Shown: one piece after another, positions 57,885 to 64,000 of the stretch
Position numbering within the stretch: position 1 is the stretch's first letter
Layout of the letters: the number at the start of each line of letters is the position of its first letter
Assembly: GCA_030077755.1 (NCBI GenBank)
Contig: JAQJZZ010000007.1
Coordinates: forward strand, 2,170,001 to 2,234,000
Length of the DNA stretch: 64,000 nucleotides
Reading direction: 5' to 3'
From: Filosporella fistucella
Lineage: Eukaryota > Ascomycota > Leotiomycetes > Helotiales
The notes under the pieces: generated by a model
Told to the model about the DNA's origin: nothing
The model's database searches: none
Seen by the model: only the letters and a program-made list of their open reading frames with translations
Translations under genes and position numbers: made by a program

Positions 57885-60419
57885 GATTGCTGAGAACCAA
57901 TCGTAGGAATTTTCAATCGACGCCGCAAATGGCGGTAGGGTGTTGGAAATATACCTTAGTTGGAATCTTATTGAAGAAACAACGATTCAATGAAGTACAG
58001 ACTTTCCGGAGTGGGCGGACGTGTGTTGTTTTGTAGCTGTGAAGTAGCTATGGCTGTCTCCTAGCGTGAGCTTAATTGACGCCAGCCATTGACCTCATCA
58101 ACTAAACACATTTTGCAGCAGCTTCTCGGACGAATTGTCTCCCATGCCGAGAACATAAAAACTCAATGTGAATTGTGTTATTAGTTATTAATCGGCCAGA
58201 AGCAGTGTGTATGTGGATGGTGAATCAGCATTGTGCACTCTTCGTCCCGGCCAGCCCTATCAGATTATTTGAATCAACAATCGGCAAGGGAATGATGCTG
58301 GGCAATTCGTATGCATGTTCCGCTTTTACACTGTTCGATACAGTAGAGGCAAGGATCTTTTCTGCCTTATTCCTCGGTATGGGGGTAGAACAAAGTTCCA
58401 ATGCTGCATACGGTACTTCCCTCGTACCATGATACGCTACCGGCTTGTGCATTTAGACCGGCACCTATTCGCTATCCAGGTTAGGTGGGGTGATGGCTCT
58501 CCGTAAAACCCCATGCCCTATGGCTGACTGACTAACGGACCACGGTGATTGGAAACACCGTTTGCTGACTGTATCAGCCTTTAAAGTCCTCGACAGATTG
58601 TCGGCCGGCGGATTATCAAGTGTAAGCTAGGCACTGAATGAACATTGCCGCCCAAAAGTTTCTGGCCCGAACATTGTCATGAGTGTGCCTTGCTGCTGCG
58701 GAAAAGCTCTGGAATCCTAGTAGGCGGCATGATACGAGGCCGTGTGAGAGTATAAATTGTGTTTCTGATGAACTAACGAGACATAGCGATCCACTTATGA
58801 AGCATACTGAAATTGCATGTTAGCCACGACTATCAAGTCTAATTTGGTTGACTTTCTTCATCCATGGAGGGGCTCGAAGGGAACAAAAAAGATACTGCAG
58901 TGATCTGCCTAGGGAGTCTGAGCCAGGCTCCAGAACCTGGAGCTTAGCTTGTTTGGTTTGGTCTGAAATCTGAACACACCCGTCCGGGAGTGAGACCGAA
59001 GATTGCAAAGTGTCAAGTGCATTTCTGCTCAAAATGACGCCGTGCAGCAGAACTTTACGAGTAAACCTTCCAAAATTAAGGCGCAAAAGATTCCGCAGAA
59101 CGAGTGCGAAATAATCCGCGGATTCCGTTCAGGAAACACTGCAATTATCGAAGCCGATGTTTTCGTCCGCCGACAATTTCATTCGGAACGGCTGAGATCC
59201 ATATCCAGGTTCTAGAAGCCACCTCCTGGCGGACCCAGAGGCAAATGCGAAACCCCGTTGAGTTCTACATGTTCTGTGTTCGTGGAGTATGGTTGCCGTT
59301 CTTCTCGCACCTATGTCCGTAAAGTCGGCCGAACGCGATGCTAGAGAATTGGCGAAGTCGAGGCTCAGTCAGATCAAAATTTGGCTCCAGAAAGTTAATT
59401 TTTCGGTGCAGCTCTACTGGCATACACCATATCTGTGTGACGTCTTTCGTTAAATTGTGGATGCGGAAGTCCAAGTGTGATGGATGAGTCGCGGAGATAT
59501 CAGTCTTCACCAGGCCGCCTCGTGGAGATAAAGACCAGGTCGCATAGAGATGTTGTAGGACAGCCTTCGCCAATGTCACTTTGCATATTGGTCGGCGGAA
59601 GATGAAGTTGAAGAGCTAGCGCTCTGCATGCAGGAGAAGGGGGATCAGGTTATGCCGTGGCTGTAAAGCAGAGTAAACAACGATCGTGTATTGCTGAAGG
59701 TTTGTAAATTGTCGCATTCAAGTGTAGTGAGGTTGACATCGGAAGCCGGAGGTTACTGCCCCTATAGTTCAGTGGGGCAGACAATGCCCAGCACATACCT
59801 AGGTACAAACCCTCGAGGTACCCTAGCTACCACCCGAGACGTCTATACATTTTCACTTGCTAGAAATTGCACCAGTGAGATATACCGTTGGCTCAATGCT
59901 TCGATGCCATAGAACGACCAAAATGCAAACGCGAATTTGTGCATTGGAAGATGCAGTATTCCTAACTTTCAAAATTGAAGCGTCAATGAATATTACGAAC
60001 CTGCTGGAAACTAAAGTTGACATGTTCCAATAACGCTGATTGGAGTAAAGAACAAGAAAGGGGCAAGATCCTATTGTATTCAGAGATGGAGCTAAATTCA
60101 AGGATACCAATTCATCAAAACGCGTACTTTTATCGTGGTCTTGAAATCAAAACTTAACGTGTTTTCCTGAGATCTACCATATTCTATTCGCATTCATTCC
60201 TACAAAGCAGTCTATGAGGTATGCGAGATATATTATAGCCCGGCAGCAAATAATATTTCGAAAATAAATATTTCTTCTCCGGTAGGACGAACATGAGTTT
60301 CAAGATGCTCAATTTGAACAAGGTCATTGAGTAATTTCTGATTCATTTTGCGAGCGATATATATTAAACAATATGCCAAACGCCATTTCTATATGCAGTT
60401 TATATTCTATCACATTCCC
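57885..60419. other. Gene-poor 2.5-kb interval upstream of the ABC transporter
   Basis: No convincing gene. The longest frame is a 104-codon minus-strand run at 59265-59579 without motif, signal peptide or splice partner. Bases near 59760 (CCTATAGTTCAGTGGGGCAGA) resemble a tRNA D-arm, but no matching anticodon and T-arms follow. The interval is long for this locus and probably carries ABC transporter regulatory sites. Confidence 0.45.
59115..59122. promoter_or_regulatory. TCCGCGGA palindrome (PDRE-like site)
   Basis: A perfect eight-base palindrome identical to the yeast pleiotropic drug response element bound by the Zn2Cys6 factors Pdr1/Pdr3. It lies 1.23 kb upstream of the ABC transporter start codon. 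One copy at this distance in a filamentous fungus could be chance; use by a CGG-binding regulator is only inferred. Confidence 0.3.
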
Positions 60420-62152
60420 CTAAACACTCTCATCAGTGCCCTTTTCAGCCTCGACATGCTCAGTAACATCGAGCTTCTTATCTGTCATACCCATCTCAGC
60501 GGCATATGTAGAGTGAGGCACCCACTTGGCACTAGTCATAGGAGTAGTCTCTTCCAACATTCTGTCGACCTGCTCAAGAGTCAAGCCCTTGGTCTCAGGA
60601 ATCAAGAAGTAGGCGTAAATGAGACAAAGGAAGCAAAGAGATCCCCAGAGGAAGAACACTTTTGGTCCCAAGTCAACACCACCACCAGCTGTTGAGGTGA
60701 TGTATGGAGTGATGACAGTAATGATCTGTAGTAAATTAGTATATACCAAGTCAGCTTGGAAGGGGGACTTACACAGTTCCACAGCCAGTTAGAGGCGGTT
60801 GACAATGCTACACCACGAGATCTGATTGGGAGAGGGAAGATCTCGCCGATGATGACCCAGGCTCCTGGTCCCCATGTAGCAGCAAAGAATGAGATGTAGA
60901 TACAGATGAATGCGATCATAGCTGAGACAGCTGGCTTAGCATCAGTGGTAACACCGATGATAGCAACAATAAATTCACAGACAACCATTCCAAGAGCACC
61001 CCAGATCATGATTGAACGTCTGCCGAACTTCTCAATAATCCAGAATGATGGAGGGGTAGAGCAGACGTTGACAAGAGTAGTGATTAAGCTGATCAAGAAA
61101 GGATTGCTGATCGTGCCGAGTTGGGTGAAGAATGTAGTTCCAAAGTAAAAGATGAAGTTGACACCAGTCCATTGTTGCATCATTTGAATACTTGTGCCGA
61201 GAATGGTTCGGCGGAGATTACTGGCGGGGTTAAAGACGCTTCCCTTGAAGCAGTTGGCCCAAGAAGAGAAGTAACCATTTTGAGGAATAACAGACATCTC
61301 GTACTCGTGGTTGGCGATAATCTCAGTGAGTTCGGCTTGGACAAGCTCTGAACCGGCAGGCTGGTCACGAAGACGCTCAAGAGTTCGGGCAGCTTCGTCG
61401 AGTCTACCCTTCATAACGAAGTATCGTGGGGATTCTGGGAGCCAAAAAAGACCCACAGCTAGGATTACAGCCCAGAGAAGTTGAAGGGCCATTGGGATAC
61501 GGTATGAGCCGCTGTCTTTTCTCTCCTTGGTGGCATAGTCAACACATGAAGCCAAGAGGAGACCGATTGTAATGGCGAATTGATAGCCTGGCTATGTTAG
61601 TGTTGTTTCCAGAATATCAAGAGGCTACTTACCAGAAACAATTGCACCGCGGACAGACTTTGGAGCAATCTCAGACATGTAAAGAATGATGATTGCCGAG
61701 ACGAAACCAACTCCAAATCCTGCAATAAGACGGCCCACAACAAGAAGTGCGAGCGAGCTCGAGGCGGTTTGGAGAATACATCCGATCGCATAGACGAAGC
61801 ATCCAGAAATGACGGTGGTCCTTCGTCCAAACCAATCCGCAAGATCACCAGCAAGCAGAGCTCCAAAGAAGGTTCCAGCTGATAGGATCGAGACAATCAA
61901 GGATTTATCGGGAGTTGGGATGACGAAAGCGGCGAGTTCTGCAGCAGATGCATCTGCACCTGGGATGGGAAGACCGGTAAAGAGGTGGATGAAGTAGTCC
62001 ATAGCGAGGACACCGCTGATATATCCAGAATCATAGCCAAAAAAGACGCCGCCAAAGGCAGCAAAAACACACATCATATAAGATTTCCATGTTGTTGGAG
62101 CTTCGACACGGGAAGCATCAGCTGTACCAACAAATCCGACTCCGCCTGCCAT
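60420..62152 (-). CDS. MFS sugar porter (hexose transporter family)
   Basis: Three exons, 62152-61633, 61587-60773 and 60725-60420, encode 546 aa. Sugar-porter signatures are complete: GYDSGYISGV in helix 1, DWFGRRTT in the loop 2-3, PESPRYFVMKGR after helix 6, QQWTGVNFIFYFG in helix 7, GRRSIM in the loop 8-9, EIFPLPIRSRGVALSTASNWLWN in helix 10 and PETKGLTLEQVDRM near the C-terminus. The QQWTGxNFIFY motif points to monosaccharide import by proton symport; which sugar is not readable from sequence. The C-terminal tail is acidic. The protein should sit in the plasma membrane. Confidence 0.95.
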
Positions 62153-63323
62153 TTTGATGTACCGGTAGTATGAATGATCTGAAAGAATTGATTGAGATGG
62201 AACGAAAAGGGAATATGAGGTGGGAAAGCAGCATTATATCCTCTCTCAACTCCAGGCAATACTTCACCCCGATGTTTTCAGAGTCGGCCCTTCACCTATT
62301 TTCTCCAAACCCCTCACCCCTCACCTCCATGAAAATGACCAAAAAATCGAACATGTTCCCACCTCTTCCCAGTTCTCAAAGTGTAACGACCCGCCAGCTC
62401 GGTCAGACTTTTTGGATCTCGGCCAAAATTTGTTGCAGAGATGAAGCTAGACTCGTGTCTCGGAGACGGCGACTCGTCAATGCGGATATTCAGCGGGGCC
62501 TGGAGCTGAGAAATCGGGATGACTGCGGGCCTGAAGTTGGGGAGTGGAGAGGAGCTGGGGCACGGGGCAGATAGACAGACCACGAGGGCATCGTACTTCG
62601 TACCGTACTTTATCACTTGATAGGAATAGGACAAAGCAGGAGGTGGCGAAGAATTGGGGGCGAGAGCTGGAGAGGTTGTAAATAAGGAGGCGAGGAGAGC
62701 TACGAGAAAGATCACTTGATTCCATACAAATGCCAAGTCGAGAAGCGAGCAAAAATGGGCGAAGAACAAAAACAATCAAAACAGAATGAGCTGACACAAC
62801 ATTAATAAGACTATATTGCGGGTTTGCGTTGCGGAACACTCAAGTCGACTCAGTCGAGTCATGCTGAAAGCAGTGTGGACGGCGGATAGTGGAGGGTGGA
62901 GAATGAATGGAGAGTGGAGAGAAGGAGGAATTGGAGAAGTGGGAAAGAAAGGAGAGAGAGATGACAGCGGATTTACTGCGGGCGAAAAATGCGGGAAAGA
63001 ATTTACCCCGGTGTTTCTGAGTTTGTGCAGCATTTTGAACACAACAGATATTGAAAAATGATGATTGCAAGAATCACTTCTTCTTCTCGCCATCTCATAC
63101 TGTGCTGCAATACAAACTCCATGTCCCAAAAAATTTGAATATGCAAGAATGTTGCATACCCTGGTGGGAGGCGCACCACAAGCTTTTCTATTCTTCTCTG
63201 CCTTGAGCTTCTCTGTCGACCCCTGTACAGCCACTGCGCCGAGGCCTAAATTTCATCTATTCCGGGCACAAGTCTGGTTATGATTCGCCCAAATCTTAGA
63301 TACCAGGACAGATCGGTTTGCTC
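62153..63323. other. Promoter region of the sugar porter gene
   Basis: About 1.2 kb. TATAAT (minus strand, 62233-62238) lies about 80 bases upstream of the porter start and is a possible TATA box. Overlapping minus-strand frames at 62314-63234 are Ser/Pro-rich by-products of pyrimidine-rich DNA and are not called. A purine-rich GGAGA/GAGAG tract runs across 62885-62965. Confidence 0.45.
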
Positions 63324-64000
63324 TCATACCGGCCTCGGCTGAACATACTCAGTTGAAACATAATTACGCCAGTGGTGACTCTCCCTAAAATCCAAGACTT
63401 CCTTGATCATTCGATTGCTCATCGGAGCCTCAAACCTGTCTAAAGAGCGCGTGATCGGTGTGTCTGGATTGATATTTTTCCAGAATTCTTCAGGGGGCTG
63501 GTGGCCGGTGGTACTGTCGTTTGTGGCGTTGAAGATTTGAAATCCGAGACCATCTTTCTCGATACATACATAGCCTACACATCTGAGCCAGAACCCGAAC
63601 GTCTGTGTTCCACCAGCCGTGTGATTTCCATTGCAGTGGATCCGCATAACTTTGGAAAACCTGATCATATTCACCAAGTGCGATCGCTACGCCAATTCTC
63701 AGAACATACGTAGTAGATGTCAATTCCGTCCCTGCGAGCGAATCCTTTTGCCACTCTCTCCATACACACATTTGAGATAGCGTAAGTATCCATAGGATTG
63801 ACATCCATCAATTCATCTACTGGAAATGAAGGGTAGTCCATCTCACCTTCGCATAAGTGATGCCGTATATAGTCACACTGCTTGCGACTATGATTTTGTT
63901 TCTTCCCAATATACAAGCCGCTTCGATGGCATTATATGCTCTCTGTGCGTTTATCCGAAAGAACTCATCGTCTGTTAGGATCATATTTCTAGGCACGCCA
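63324..64000 (-). pseudogene. Decayed NAD-dependent epimerase/dehydratase, runs off the window
   Basis: The minus strand reads as an extended-SDR epimerase only if the frame is changed three times: AYNAIEAACILGRNKIIVASSVTIYG up to about 63868, then EMDYPSFPVDELMDVNPMDTYAIS...FARRDGIDIYYV to about 63715, then RIGVAIALGEYDQVFQSYADPLQWKSHG to about 63560, then EKDGLGFQIFNATNDST to the stop at 63324. No plausible introns sit at the shifts. The catalytic YxxxK reads YAISN, so the active-site Lys is Asn. Related genes use this fold to modify nucleotide sugars or similar substrates, but this copy should be inactive. The 5' part lies beyond the right edge. Confidence 0.75.

Noticed and set aside
59755..59830. 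tRNA-like start with TAGTTCAGTGGGGCAGA
   Set aside because: Only the D-arm resembles a tRNA; no anticodon arm or T-arm at the correct spacing.
62314..63234. Several long minus-strand frames upstream of the sugar porter
   Set aside because: Ser/Pro/Leu-rich translations of a pyrimidine-rich strand; they overlap one another and lack any domain.
60420..63323. Sugar porter, ABC transporter and MFS genes as a detoxification or metabolite cluster
   Set aside because: No biosynthetic backbone enzyme (PKS, NRPS, terpene synthase, DMATS) is present in the window, and the transporters are separated by unrelated genes.

Overview
This is nuclear DNA from a filamentous ascomycete (Pezizomycotina). Most coding regions are broken by short GT-AG introns of about 45-110 bases, intergenic spacers are compact, and the gene set is typical of a plant-associated or saprotrophic mould: an AA9 monooxygenase, a tannase-type esterase, a PDR-type ABC pump, a sugar porter, a PTH11/SAT4-type rhodopsin-like receptor, a LaeA-like methyltransferase and a Zn(II)2Cys6 regulator. 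A Leotiomycete-like source is a guess. Exon structures were built by hand from splice signals and phase; each spliced model quoted with a protein length adds up to whole codons.

Layout. 0-6 kb: rhodopsin-like membrane protein, an AT-rich RIP-like block (about 1.5-3.08 kb), then an intronless 748-aa orphan. 6-9 kb: ten-exon SAM methyltransferase (+) convergent with an AA9 LPMO (-). 11-19.5 kb: a lysine-rich small protein, then housekeeping genes: ARPC3 of the Arp2/3 complex, TRM6 of the tRNA m1A58 methyltransferase and a MINDY deubiquitinase. 20-27 kb: GPI-type cupredoxin, orphan protein kinase, tannase/feruloyl esterase. 28-30.7 kb: two tandem paralogues of a secreted protein, both with nonsense lesions. 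32-37 kb: 620-aa orphan convergent with an aspartic protease that has a long Ser/Thr repeat tail. 38-41.5 kb: NmrA-like reductase convergent with a Zn2Cys6 factor. 42-45 kb: small Cys-rich genes, one with signs of a frameshift and one secreted. 46.9-52.4 kb: SUR7/PalI-like protein, MFS transporter, GNAT acetyltransferase. 52.8-57.9 kb: nine-exon PDR ABC transporter with a perfect TCCGCGGA palindrome 1.2 kb upstream. 60.4-62.2 kb: sugar porter. 63.3 kb to the end: a decayed NAD-dependent epimerase running off the window.

The genes do not form an obvious pathway or metabolite cluster. Housekeeping genes are interspersed with secreted enzymes, transporters and lineage-specific orphans. The most unusual content is gene decay: the RIP-like block, the paralogue pair whose TGG-to-TAG changes fit CpA-to-TpA mutation on the opposite strand, and the frameshifted epimerase. 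No RNA gene, CRISPR array or intact transposon was found.
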